Positions 9,001-17,114 of a stretch of 43,003 bases of DNA are shown here, piece by piece. This stretch comes from an uncultured Veillonellaceae bacterium (GTDB lineage Bacteria > Bacillota > Negativicutes > Selenomonadales > Selenomonadaceae). Each line of letters starts with the position of its first letter. Position 1 is the stretch's first letter. Below the pieces are notes generated by a model, which saw nothing but the letters and a program-made list of their open reading frames with translations, ran no database searches and was not told the DNA's origin. The DNA lies in the NCBI GenBank assembly GCA_902766015.1, contig CACXCC010000136.1:1-43003 (forward strand). Reading direction: 5' to 3'. The translations under genes were made by a program, and so were the position numbers.

Positions 9001-10467
9001 ATGAAGGAAGCTGCAGAACGAGATACTGTCCTCGAGGGCGTACTCGATGAATTTGCGGGACTGGCGGCGATTCCGCGTCCGTCCGGTCATGAAAAAGCCG
9101 TCAGCAACTATTTAAAGAAACGGTTAACGGAGCTCGGCTTTACCGTTGTCCAGGATGAATACAAGAATATCATCGCCGATAAAGCGGCGACGCCGGGATG
9201 CGAAAAAGCACCGCTCACGATTCTGCAGGGTCATATGGATATGGTCTGCGTCGCGGAGGACGGATACGACTACAATCCGGAAAAAGATCCGATCAAACTG
9301 CAGCGCGGCGATACGTATCTCGAGGCCGAGGGAACGAGTCTCGGCGGCGACGACGGTATCGGCGTTTCCGTTGCGATTTACGCCATGCTGCACGCGAAGG
9401 AACACGGTCCTCTCCGCCTCATCGTGACGGTTGACGAAGAATGCGGCATGACGGGCGCGATCAACCTTGACGCGAAATATTTGACGGATGCGGCATATCT
9501 GATTAACTGTGACTCGGAGGACTACGACGAACTTACCATCGGGAGTGCCGGCAGTGTTGACCTGACATTCCGCCGCCCGATGAAGCAGGTCGAACCGACC
9601 GGGATGCGTGCTTGGACGATTCAGGTCGGGGGGCTCCTCGGCGGTCATTCCGGTGCCGAAATCGACAAAGAACGCGGCAATGCGATCCGTACGCTGGCGC
9701 TTATTCTGCTTGCTCTGCAGGAGCGGGGTACGATCGAACTGAATCTGTTCACGGGCGGCAAGGCGCACAATGCCATTCCGGATACGGCACTTGCCGAGAT
9801 CGTGACGGATCTGCCTTTGGCGGATCTGCAGGCCGTCATTGACGGTCAAAAACAGCATTTTCATGACGTGTACGGTGATGCCGATCCGGATTTAACGGTT
9901 GACTTGACGCCCGTTGAAATGCCGGCAACGGTCATTCAGGCCGGCGATACGCAGCGCCTTCTGCGCCTGCTCACGGTACTTCACACGGGCATTTACGCGA
10001 TGTCAACGGCCGTTCCGGGACTTGTCGCGACGTCAGCCAATCTCGGCGTCGTGCGCATGATGAAGAATCATGATGCCGTTGTCGAATTCTTCCCGCGGTC
10101 GTCGAGCGATGAGAAAATCGAGGAGTTCTGTACGCTTGCCGCTATTGTCGGTCAGATGACGGGATTTGCTCCCGAAATCGGCACGCAATCGCCGGGGTGG
10201 AAAGAAAATAAGGACAGCCGCCTCGCTCAGATTATGTCCGATGTTTTTGCCAAACAGAACGGCCGCCCCATGAAAGTCGGTGCGATCCACGCGGGACTTG
10301 AATGCGGCTGGCACTTCGAAAAGAACCCGAAACTTGATATGGTGTCAACGGGCGTAACGGCGATTGACATTCACAGTCCGCAGGAGAAAATCGTGCTTGC
10401 GACGATCCGCCCGCAGGTGGAACTCATCGAGGAAACGCTGCGCGAAATTGCTTCACTCGAGGCATAA
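9001..10467 (+). CDS. pepD: Aminoacyl-histidine dipeptidase (M20 peptidase, PepD)
   Basis: A 488-aa zinc dipeptidase of family M20C that cleaves Xaa-His and other dipeptides in the cytoplasm. The metal and catalytic residues are present: LQGHMDMV (His78, Asp80), LGGDDGIG (Asp117/118), VDEECGMTG (Glu146/147) and NCDSED (Asp171). A C-terminal HAGLECGWH segment is also present, with STGVTAIDIHSPQEK near the end. The ATG at 9001 is preferred because AGGGAGG lies about ten bases upstream; an ATG at 8974 precedes that site. It sits alone, followed by a structured untranslated region. Confidence 0.95.
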   Translation: MKEAAERDTVLEGVLDEFAGLAAIPRPSGHEKAVSNYLKKRLTELGFTVVQDEYKNIIADKAATPGCEKAPLTILQGHMDMVCVAEDGYDYNPEKDPIKLQRGDTYLEAEGTSLGGDDGIGVSVAIYAMLHAKEHGPLRLIVTVDEECGMTGAINLDAKYLTDAAYLINCDSEDYDELTIGSAGSVDLTFRRPMKQVEPTGMRAWTIQVGGLLGGHSGAEIDKERGNAIRTLALILLALQERGTIELNLFTGGKAHNAIPDTALAEIVTDLPLADLQAVIDGQKQHFHDVYGDADPDLTVDLTPVEMPATVIQAGDTQRLLRLLTVLHTGIYAMSTAVPGLVATSANLGVVRMMKNHDAVVEFFPRSSSDEKIEEFCTLAAIVGQMTGFAPEIGTQSPGWKENKDSRLAQIMSDVFAKQNGRPMKVGAIHAGLECGWHFEKNPKLDMVSTGVTAIDIHSPQEKIVLATIRPQVELIEETLREIASLEA

Positions 10468-10616
10468 GGCAGTGCAAATTGCCTGAGCAGAAAAGAGGAT
10501 AATACTGCGACTGCCCGGCTTGCACCGCAGGCAAGAAAATCCTCGATAACCGCGAGGCTCTTTAATCGGAAGTTCATTCAGCCGTGTCGAAACACACTGT
10601 TCCGGCACGGTTTTTT
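10467..10616 (+). other. Structured 3' region of pepD ending in a terminator
   Basis: There is no gene here. Hairpins visible by eye are AGGCA/TGCCT (10467-10484), CTTGC/GCAAG (10519-10535), and GAGGAT (10495-10500) with ATCCTC (10539-10544). An alternative hairpin CCTCG (10541-10545) with CGAGG (10553-10557) uses the same CCTC bases, so the two folds exclude each other. The region ends with GCCGTG/CACGG arms (10581-10610) and TTTTTT. It could be a 3'-UTR small RNA or a cis-regulator. I do not recognise a known family. Confidence 0.45.
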
Positions 10617-10667
10617 ATTGGGATTTGGGAACAAACATGGCCGCCTGTTTTATGCTGTCCGGTTTTA

Positions 10668-10676
10668 TGGTATAAT
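10668..10676 (+). promoter_or_regulatory. Extended -10 promoter of the 517-aa gene
   Basis: TGG followed directly by TATAAT (10671-10676) forms an extended -10 element. The -35 region is poor (TTTTAT). It lies about 30 bases before the start at 10708. Confidence 0.55.
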
Positions 10677-10707
10677 AAAGGAATTATCAGAGATGGAGGA
10701 TTCGTTT

Positions 10708-12261
10708 ATGGCCAATGTCTATGGGCAGGTAGAACAATTTTATAAGAAAAACCGGAAGGCGGCGGAGCTCCTGCCCCGGCGTATCGTCGAAAGCAGTCTG
10801 CGCCGCGATGCGTGGCGGGGAAAGCACGAAGACGAACTGCAGCGCGAGTGGAATGTCATTTCATTTATACTCGGCTATATGAAGGACATGGAACTTTCTG
10901 CTCTCGATGAACTGACACCGTATGATTATCTGGATATGCTGTATCTCTACGCCGCTTCGGATCCGTCCTTTGCATTGAATGAACCTGACGTCAAATGGTT
11001 CCTGAAGATTTGGGAGCGTGTACTCAACCGTCAGGCCCGTGACGGTCATCCCGATGACTGCCGTTATGCCCTGCATGAGGCAAAAGCCCTGATGTATGAC
11101 GAGAACGGACAATTTTCCCTGCCCGATCATATGGTTTTCACGGAAGGGGAAGGGGAAGACGGAGAATCGGAAGAGGCGTTTACCGAAGGCATCAACGATT
11201 TGCTGCAGCAGGCCAGTGATATTTTCCGCGGGAAAGCATATGAAACGGATCTCAACCGCGCCCTCGACCGCTATCTCGGACCGGACAACGAAGCCTATCA
11301 GCAGGAAACGTCAACGCCCGAAAAACGGGACACGTTCGGTTTCAATTTTTGGGATTACTTCCTGTTTGACTATCATCTGGCTGCCTTGGATTTGACGCCG
11401 CTTTCCTATCTTGTCAAACACAAAGTGGGCCGTTTTAAAGAAGACGAATGGGAGATCCTGCGCGAACTGAGCGAGGCGTCATTCCATCTTTTGGTTATCG
11501 AATCATTCCTTGAAGATATGATGCTCTGCCGCGATCTCATGACGGGGGAGCATATCGAACTGCCGCCGCCGGAATTTCCGATTGACGATCATCAGGCGGT
11601 TCTGCTTTACGGCCATATCTATACGGATCATGATATCGTCCTCAATTATATCAATATGCTGCCGGCAAGTCAGCGGCGTCAACGTCAGATCCGCCGTTCC
11701 GTGCAGCAGCAGTATCAACTTTTCCGTTGTCAGCAGCCGGGAGCTTCCTGGAAAACGTTTTTTAAACGGGAAGCCGTTGTTGTGCGTCATATCTGTCGTA
11801 TTGTCAATCGGGGACGCATACCGGCGTCACGTCAGGCGTTGCCTGTGATCCGTACGCGTTACACCGGTAACGGGACAAGTGACCGCGATCTGCGTATGCT
11901 GCATCATTTGGGCTGTGAAGTCGGATACAGCACTTATGCGGCGGGGCTTCTCGTGCAGCTCGCACGCGATTATCTCAGCCGTTTGCCGGAACCGCCTACG
12001 GGGGAGCAGCGTGTGCAGATTCTCGCGTCATCGCTGCTGCTGTTCGCCGAAGTCAACGGCGTTGACCTCAGCGGGATTCCCGACATTTACGCATTATTTT
12101 ACCTGAAAAAAGAAGATGTCCTGCAGCGTGTCGCGGATATGCGGGCAAAACTTGACTGTCAGTCCGGCGATCCGCGTTACCTGACGGAGGACGGTTTTGT
12201 TACGGCACTTTACGCATCCGATCGGAAAGGAGGGAGAAACCATGACGGAAGAAGAGAATAA
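10708..12261 (+). CDS. Uncharacterised 517-aa protein
   Basis: I do not recognise this family. The start at 10708 (MANVYGQVEQFYKKN) is chosen because GGAGG at 10695-10699 precedes it; an ATG at 10693 overlaps that site. The protein is soluble, rich in charged and aromatic residues, and mainly predicted helical. It has an acidic low-complexity patch, EGEGEDGESEEAF, near residue 150. The central part is Asp/Tyr-rich (DYFLFDYHLAALDL near 222). A basic patch, RRQRQIRRSVQQQYQLFR, lies near 330-347. No signal peptide, transmembrane helix or known catalytic motif is seen. It overlaps the downstream small membrane protein gene by 20 bases, suggesting coupled expression. Codon use matches the neighbours, so recent transfer is not indicated. 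Confidence 0.75.
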   Translation: MANVYGQVEQFYKKNRKAAELLPRRIVESSLRRDAWRGKHEDELQREWNVISFILGYMKDMELSALDELTPYDYLDMLYLYAASDPSFALNEPDVKWFLKIWERVLNRQARDGHPDDCRYALHEAKALMYDENGQFSLPDHMVFTEGEGEDGESEEAFTEGINDLLQQASDIFRGKAYETDLNRALDRYLGPDNEAYQQETSTPEKRDTFGFNFWDYFLFDYHLAALDLTPLSYLVKHKVGRFKEDEWEILRELSEASFHLLVIESFLEDMMLCRDLMTGEHIELPPPEFPIDDHQAVLLYGHIYTDHDIVLNYINMLPASQRRQRQIRRSVQQQYQLFRCQQPGASWKTFFKREAVVVRHICRIVNRGRIPASRQALPVIRTRYTGNGTSDRDLRMLHHLGCEVGYSTYAAGLLVQLARDYLSRLPEPPTGEQRVQILASSLLLFAEVNGVDLSGIPDIYALFYLKKEDVLQRVADMRAKLDCQSGDPRYLTEDGFVTALYASDRKGGRNHDGRRE

Positions 12262-12553
12262 ACAGCCGCCCGTGCGAACGATGTCACGGGAGGAACGTGA
12301 TTTTTATCAGGGCGAAACGATTGACGAAAGCGGTTCCGGAGAACGCGAGCGTTCGACAAGAGACAGCGGCATCCGAATTACCGTGAACAACCGGTCGCTG
12401 TTTTCGGGCAAGCCGATGGGAAAACTCCTGGCACTTGCCGGTGGCGGTATTGTCCTGCTTATTCTGATTTTCGTTGTTCTGCCTGCGATGACCGTTGTCG
12501 GCATCGGCGCATTGATCGGCGTTTTGATTTATTATATCCGGCATAAACTTTGA
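12242..12553 (+). CDS. Small single-anchor membrane protein, unknown
   Basis: A 103-aa protein beginning MTEEENKQPP, with AAAGGAGGGAG just upstream of the ATG at 12242. The first ~65 residues are hydrophilic and charged (SGSGERERSTRD). The C-terminal third is hydrophobic: one long or two short helices around residues 66-97 (LLALAGGGIVLLILIFVV, then VVGIGALIGVLIYYI), ending with a basic HKL tail. The start lies inside the end of the preceding 517-aa gene in another frame, pointing to translational coupling. No family recognised. Confidence 0.7.
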   Translation: MTEEENKQPPVRTMSREERDFYQGETIDESGSGERERSTRDSGIRITVNNRSLFSGKPMGKLLALAGGGIVLLILIFVVLPAMTVVGIGALIGVLIYYIRHKL

Positions 12554-12573
12554 CCATCAATGTTGACATAAAG

Positions 12574-12613
12574 AAATCCCGCTTCGGCTTGACACCGGAG
12601 CGGGATTTTTGTT
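12574..12613. terminator. Bidirectional terminator between the 517-aa unit and dapL
   Basis: Arms 12574-12587 and 12595-12608 (AAATCCCGCTTCGG against CCGGAGCGGGATTT, one wobble) are flanked by A and T runs, so they can serve both converging units. Confidence 0.9.
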
Positions 12614-12627
12614 GTTTGGTTTTCGTA

Positions 12628-13863
12628 TCAGAAGCGGAGCGTGTTTTTCATGCGATCGACGGCGCGGATCGTGTTCTGTCGGTCACCGAAGGACGTAAGA
12701 CGGAAGTAACCTTCGCCGCACGGACCGAAACCGACGCCCGGTGTACCGACGATGTTGACTTCATGCAGGAGTTTATCGAAGAAGTCCCACGACGGCATGT
12801 TGTTCGGAGTCTTGAGCCAGATGTACGGAGCATTGACACCGCCGTATGCCGAGAGGCCGATTTCGTTGAGACCTTCACGGATGATGCGGGCATTTTCCAT
12901 GTAGTAGGAAACGAGCTCTTTGACCTGTTTCTGACCTTCCGGCGTGTAAATCGCAGCGGCACCGCGCTGGATGATGTATGCCGTACCGTTGAACTTCGTC
13001 GTATGACGGCGGTTCCAAAGCGGGTTGAAGGAAACGAGCGAACCGTCGGCGGCACGTCCTTTGACTGTTTTCGGAACGATCGTGTAGCCGCAGCGCGTGC
13101 CCGTAAAGCCGGCCGTCTTGGAGAAGGAACGGAACTCGATCGCAACATCGCGGGCGCCTTCGATCTCATAGATCGTGACCGGGATGTCCGGTTCCGTGAT
13201 GTAAGCGGCGTAAGCGGCATCGAAGAGGATAACACTCTCGTTTTCTTTCGCGTAGTTGACCCACTTTGTGAGTTCTTCGCGCGTCAGCGTCGTGCCCGTC
13301 GGGTTGTTCGGGCAGCAGAGATAGATGATGTCAACTTTCTCTTTCGGCAGTTCCGGCTGGAAGTTGTTCTCCGCCGTGCACGGCAGATACGTGACACCGG
13401 CGAAACGTCCGTCATCCTGCAGTTCGCCCGTGCGGCCTGCCATGACGTTCGTGTCAAGGTAAACCGGGTAAACCGGGTCCGTGATCGCGATACGGTTGTC
13501 CGTGCCGAAGATTTCCTGGATATTGCCGCAGTCGCTCTTGGAACCGTCGCTGACGAAAATTTCGTCCGTGTCAAAATGAATGCCGCGGCTCTCATAGTTG
13601 TTTTTGAGGATAGCTTCCGTCAGGAATGCATAGCCCTGTTCCGGGCCGTAACCGCGGAACGTTTCCTTATGCGCCATTTCGTCAACGGCTTTGTGCATCG
13701 CTTCGATGCAGACCTGAGGCAGAGGCTGTGTGACATCGCCGATGCCGAGACGGATGATATCCGCTTCCGGATGTGCTTCCTTGTACGCGGCAACGCGGCG
13801 TGCGATTTCGGCAAAGAGATAGCTGCCGGGGAGTTTCATGTAGTTGTTATTTATTGTAGCCAT
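12628..13863 (-). CDS. dapL: LL-diaminopimelate aminotransferase
   Basis: A 411-aa PLP aminotransferase that converts tetrahydrodipicolinate to LL-diaminopimelate in one step, for lysine and peptidoglycan. It starts [17 protein letters not shown], with [13 protein letters not shown] near 34-46, [60 protein letters not shown], and the PLP-lysine motif [17 protein letters not shown] near 245-261. All are DapL hallmarks and distinguish it from generic AspC. The start has AGGAGG eight bases upstream. It is the only minus-strand gene in this part and appears monocistronic. Confidence 0.96.
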   Translation of the reverse strand: MATINNNYMKLPGSYLFAEIARRVAAYKEAHPEADIIRLGIGDVTQPLPQVCIEAMHKAVDEMAHKETFRGYGPEQGYAFLTEAILKNNYESRGIHFDTDEIFVSDGSKSDCGNIQEIFGTDNRIAITDPVYPVYLDTNVMAGRTGELQDDGRFAGVTYLPCTAENNFQPELPKEKVDIIYLCCPNNPTGTTLTREELTKWVNYAKENESVILFDAAYAAYITEPDIPVTIYEIEGARDVAIEFRSFSKTAGFTGTRCGYTIVPKTVKGRAADGSLVSFNPLWNRRHTTKFNGTAYIIQRGAAAIYTPEGQKQVKELVSYYMENARIIREGLNEIGLSAYGGVNAPYIWLKTPNNMPSWDFFDKLLHEVNIVGTPGVGFGPCGEGYFRLTSFGDRQNTIRAVDRMKNTLRF

Positions 13864-13888
13864 TTTGTTCCTCCTATGACGATAGAAC

Positions 13889-13919
13889 CGTTATCAATAT
13901 AACGTTTTAGCATATTATA
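13889..13919 (-). promoter_or_regulatory. dapL promoter with a downstream dyad
   Basis: On the minus strand TGG-TATAAT (TATAAT at 13919-13914) forms an extended -10. Between it and the ribosome-binding site lies the inverted repeat CGTTAT-N4-ATAACG (13889-13904). This position fits an operator or a short 5' hairpin. The regulator is unknown. Confidence 0.55.
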
Positions 13920-14025
13920 CCACATCACTATGCTGTTTAATAGATGAGCCTGTTATGTTTTCTGTATACACGTCCTGTTTACAATTGTATTTTTTCGTTC
14001 TGTGTTCGGTTTTAAATTGATTTGC

Positions 14026-14292
14026 TTTATGATAAATCAGCATTATTATAAAAAATTTTTATGATAAATAGTGTTTACATATATTGAGATAGTGTAGTAT
14101 AATATGTCACATAGATAATCTGTGTCTGTTACTTTTTGGATTGTTATCAGGATTCTGGATTGTAATTTGGATTAATGAAGTGCAAACTCGAAAACGGACA
14201 GAGCGGCAGATTGTTGAAAGAGGGATCCGTCTAGGTGGAACGGGTTCTTAGTAGTATTTCTTGTAGTTATATTCAGAAAGGGGAGGGAAACC
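14026..14292 (+). promoter_or_regulatory. dcuB control region: twin repeats, promoter, long leader
   Basis: This AT-rich intergenic stretch holds two identical 12-base copies of TTTATGATAAAT at 14026-14037 and 14058-14069, 32 bases apart. Each contains the dyad TTTAT-G-ATAAA. They are followed immediately by TTTACA (14074-14079), an 18-base spacer and TATAAT (14098-14103). The leader is then about 180 bases, including ACGGA/TCCGT complementary pieces, and ends with GGGGAGGG before a TTG start. The repeat arrangement suggests an activator or repressor binding on one face of the DNA. Confidence 0.65.
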
Positions 14293-15636
14293 TTGGAAGT
14301 ATTCTTAGGGTTTGTCGTCCTGTTCGCCTGCTTACTGGTCGGTGTCCGTCACGGCGGTATCGGTCTGGCAGTCGTCAGCTCGATTGGTCTCATTGTCTAT
14401 GTATTCATTTTCGGCTATAAGCCGGGCTCGCCGCCGATCGGCGTTATGCTCACGATCCTCGCGGTCGTAACGTGCGCAGGCTTCCTGCAGACGTCCGGCG
14501 GTCTTACGATCATGCTGAAATACGCAGAAGCATTCCTGCGCAGCAACCCGAAACGTATCACGATCTATGCGCCGATTACGACTTGGCTCCTGACTGTCCT
14601 CTGCGGCACGGGCCACGTTGTTTACACGGTATTCCCGATCATCTATGATATCGCCATCAAAGAAGGCATCCGTCCGGAGCGCCCGATGGCGGTTGCATCC
14701 GTTTCTTCTCAGATGGGTATCAGTGCTTCGCCGGTATCCGTCGCTATGGTTTCGATGGCCGGCTTCCTCGCTGCTGCCAACGCACCGTTCACGGTTCTGA
14801 ACCTCTTGAGCGTATCCATCCCGGCTACGTTCTGCGGCGTTATCGTAGCAGCTCTCTGGAGCTATCGCCGCGGCAAAGATCTCGAAAACGATCCGCGTTT
14901 CCAGGAATTTATTTCCGATCCGGAAAACAAACAGTATGTATACGGTGACTCGACGGAAAGCCTCATCGGCAAATCCTTCCCGAAATCCTATTATCGTGCT
15001 ACGATCATTTTCCTCGTCGGTATCCTCGTAATTGCACTGCTCGGCAACATGCCGTCCCTGCTTCCGCATTTCCCGAACGCTAAAGGCGCTATGAAACCGA
15101 TCTCGATGACGGTTGTTATCCAGATGGTCATGCTCCTCCTCGGCGCTCTCATGATGTTCCTCTGCAAAGCTGACGCCAGAAAAGTCGGCGGCAGCCAGGT
15201 ATTCCGTTCCGGTGTCGTCGCCGTCGTATCCGTTTACGGCGTTGCCTGGATGGCTGATACGTTCTTCTCGAACCACATGGCTCTCCTGAAAGACGTCCTT
15301 GTTACGGCTGTTGCTACGTATCCGGCACTCTATGCACTCTGCACATTCTTCACGTCGAAACTCGTTAACTCGCAGGGCGCCTGCGTTGCGATTATCGTTC
15401 CGATGGCTTTGAACGCAGGCGTTGATCCGCTGATCATCGTTTCGTTCATCCCGGCTATTTACGGTTACTTCTTCCTGCCGACCTATCCTTCCGACCTGGC
15501 CTGCATCAACTTTGACCGTTCCGGCACGACTCGTATCGGTAAATACGTTCTGAACCACAGCTTCATGATCCCGGGTCTTCTCGGTGTCTTCACCGGTTCC
15601 TGCGTTGCGTATGTCATCGCACATATCCTGTTCTGA
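14293..15636 (+). CDS. dcuB: Anaerobic C4-dicarboxylate transporter, DcuA/DcuB family
   Basis: A 447-aa polytopic membrane carrier. It closely follows the E. coli DcuB pattern: VRHGGIGLAV at the N-terminus, LQTSGGLTIMLKYAE, TVLCGTGHVVYTVFPIIYD near 100-118, IRPERPMAVAS, SPVSVAMVS, FISDPENKQYVYGD near 210, VFRSGVVAVVSVYGVAWMAD, and YFLPTYPSDLACINFDRSGTTRIGKYVLNHSFMIPG-like text near 395-430. Family members exchange fumarate, malate or aspartate for succinate. I read TTG at 14293 as the start because GGGGAGGG lies just before it. Codon use is that of a highly expressed gene, and only about one TTGAC word occurs in it. A strong terminator separates it from larA. Confidence 0.93.
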   Translation: MEVFLGFVVLFACLLVGVRHGGIGLAVVSSIGLIVYVFIFGYKPGSPPIGVMLTILAVVTCAGFLQTSGGLTIMLKYAEAFLRSNPKRITIYAPITTWLLTVLCGTGHVVYTVFPIIYDIAIKEGIRPERPMAVASVSSQMGISASPVSVAMVSMAGFLAAANAPFTVLNLLSVSIPATFCGVIVAALWSYRRGKDLENDPRFQEFISDPENKQYVYGDSTESLIGKSFPKSYYRATIIFLVGILVIALLGNMPSLLPHFPNAKGAMKPISMTVVIQMVMLLLGALMMFLCKADARKVGGSQVFRSGVVAVVSVYGVAWMADTFFSNHMALLKDVLVTAVATYPALYALCTFFTSKLVNSQGACVAIIVPMALNAGVDPLIIVSFIPAIYGYFFLPTYPSDLACINFDRSGTTRIGKYVLNHSFMIPGLLGVFTGSCVAYVIAHILF

Positions 15637-15662
15637 TCCGGTGTCTGTGTGAATTAAGAAAA

Positions 15663-15698
15663 CAAAAAGATGGCATGTCTCATGCCATCTTTTTTTAT
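15663..15698 (+). terminator. Intrinsic terminator of dcuB
   Basis: Arms AAAGATGGCATG and CATGCCATCTTT surround a three-base loop and are followed by a T run. Confidence 0.93.
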
Positions 15699-15743
15699 GG
15701 ATTGAAGGTATATTCAGGAGTAATAGTGGAAGAAGGGGTTTTT

Positions 15744-17024
15744 ATGAAACAGTATACGTTCCATTACGGCCGCGGTACGAAATCGTTCGAGCTCGATGAG
15801 ACGAAAGTCATCAAAGAAGTTGACATGCCGTCCGTTGAACCGTTGACGGATGTCAAACAAGCCGTACTTGACGCAATTTACCATCCGATCGGGCAGAAAC
15901 CGATCAACGAAGTAGTCAAACCCGGTGACACGATTACGTTTATCTGCAACGATCCGACGCGTGTCGCGAACAGCTTTGACTTTATGCCGGTGCTCGTCAA
16001 CGAGATGAATAAACTCGGTGTACCGGATGAAAATATGCAGATTGTGTTCTCACTCGGTACGCATCGCCTCATGTCGAAAGAAGAGATGGCGGAAGGTGTC
16101 GGGGAGGAGGTCGCTTCGCGCCTCCGCATGTATAACAGCGACTGCAATGTGCCGTCGGATTTCGAGTATTTCGGCACGACGAGCCGCTTTACGCCGGTTC
16201 TCATCAACAAACACATCTGTCACAGTGACCATGTATTCCTGACGGGCACGATCGTCCATCATTATTTCAGCGGTTACGGCGGCGGACGAAAAGCCGTCCT
16301 GCCGGGCTGCGCCGCGATGGAGACAGTGCGTCATAATCACAGCTTTATGATGGATCCGCATGCCGGTCTCGGCAAAACGATCGGCAATCCGGTCTACGAG
16401 GATCAGCTCGAAGGTGTCGGCCTTTGGGCGAAAGGCCGCAGTGTCATTCTGTTTAACGCTGTACTTGACGCAGAGCATCGTTTCCTGCGCATGTTCGCCG
16501 GCGATTATGTCAAGGCGCATCAGGAAGCCTGCAAATTCGTTGACGAAGTCTACGGCGTACCCATCCCGCGCCGTGCCGATATCACGATTGCCAGCTGCGG
16601 CGGTTATCCGAAAGATATCAACGTCTATCAGATGCAGAAAACGATGGATAATGCAGTCCTTGCGACGAAGCAGGGCGGTGTCGTCATCTTGCTCGCCGAA
16701 TGCGAGGAAGGAAGCGGCAGTAAAGTCCTTGAAGAAACGTGCCGCACGCTGAAAACGGCTGACGCGATTGAAGCAAAGCTTCGCGAGCGTTTTGTCATCG
16801 GCGCGAACAAGGCATATGCCATCACGCGTCTGACGAAAAAGGCGCATTTCATTCTCGTCACGGGACTTGACCGTCAATTGGCGAAAGATATGCTTTTTGC
16901 CGGTGCCGTTGACACGGTGGAAGAAGCAATCGAACTGGCCAAACAGTATGTCGGCGACGATCCGAGCTATATGCTCATGCCGACGGGAAGCCTTACGGTA
17001 CCGCTTTGCCGCGACGAAGAGTAA
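15744..17024 (+). CDS. larA: LarA-family nickel-pincer-dependent hydroxy-acid racemase
   Basis: A 426-aa LarA homologue. Counterparts of the nickel-pincer nucleotide and catalytic residues of lactate racemase are present: Arg73 (NDPTRVA), His107 (LGTHRLMS), His172/173 (GTIVHHYFSGYGGG), Lys183 (GGRKAVLPG) and the histidines in VRHNHSF (197, 199). The start is the ATG at 15744 after GAAGAAGGGG. The substrate is uncertain: lactate is classical, but LarA homologues acting on malate, phenyllactate and other hydroxy acids are known. The adjacent DcuB dicarboxylate carrier makes malate worth considering. The cofactor genes larB, larC and larE are not in the window. The gene begins only ~45 bases after the dcuB terminator, so its own promoter is unclear and read-through is possible. 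Confidence 0.9.
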   Translation: MKQYTFHYGRGTKSFELDETKVIKEVDMPSVEPLTDVKQAVLDAIYHPIGQKPINEVVKPGDTITFICNDPTRVANSFDFMPVLVNEMNKLGVPDENMQIVFSLGTHRLMSKEEMAEGVGEEVASRLRMYNSDCNVPSDFEYFGTTSRFTPVLINKHICHSDHVFLTGTIVHHYFSGYGGGRKAVLPGCAAMETVRHNHSFMMDPHAGLGKTIGNPVYEDQLEGVGLWAKGRSVILFNAVLDAEHRFLRMFAGDYVKAHQEACKFVDEVYGVPIPRRADITIASCGGYPKDINVYQMQKTMDNAVLATKQGGVVILLAECEEGSGSKVLEETCRTLKTADAIEAKLRERFVIGANKAYAITRLTKKAHFILVTGLDRQLAKDMLFAGAVDTVEEAIELAKQYVGDDPSYMLMPTGSLTVPLCRDEE

Positions 17025-17042
17025 CGATTTCCTATCGGGATG

Positions 17043-17076
17043 AAAAAAAGCCATCGCATTGCGCGGTGGCTTTTTT
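17043..17076. terminator. Bidirectional terminator between larA and the LysR gene
   Basis: GCCATCGC (17050-17057) and GCGGTGGC (17063-17070) pair with one wobble and are flanked by A7 and T6 runs, suiting both converging genes. Confidence 0.9.
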
Positions 17077-17114
17077 GTGTGTCGATAAAACGTTTGACGT
17101 CAGCGTGTGACGAT

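Noticed and set aside
12550-13902. A 450-aa plus-strand open frame opposite dapL
   Set aside because: Its sequence is Arg/Val/Asp-rich shadow text; DapL motifs on the other strand are unmistakable.
14235-14420. A short frame overlapping the dcuB start
   Set aside because: No ribosome-binding site and no recognisable protein features; the TTG start of dcuB is better supported.
14332-15624. A 430-aa minus-strand open frame opposite dcuB
   Set aside because: Charged shadow of a membrane protein gene; no ribosome-binding site or known motifs.
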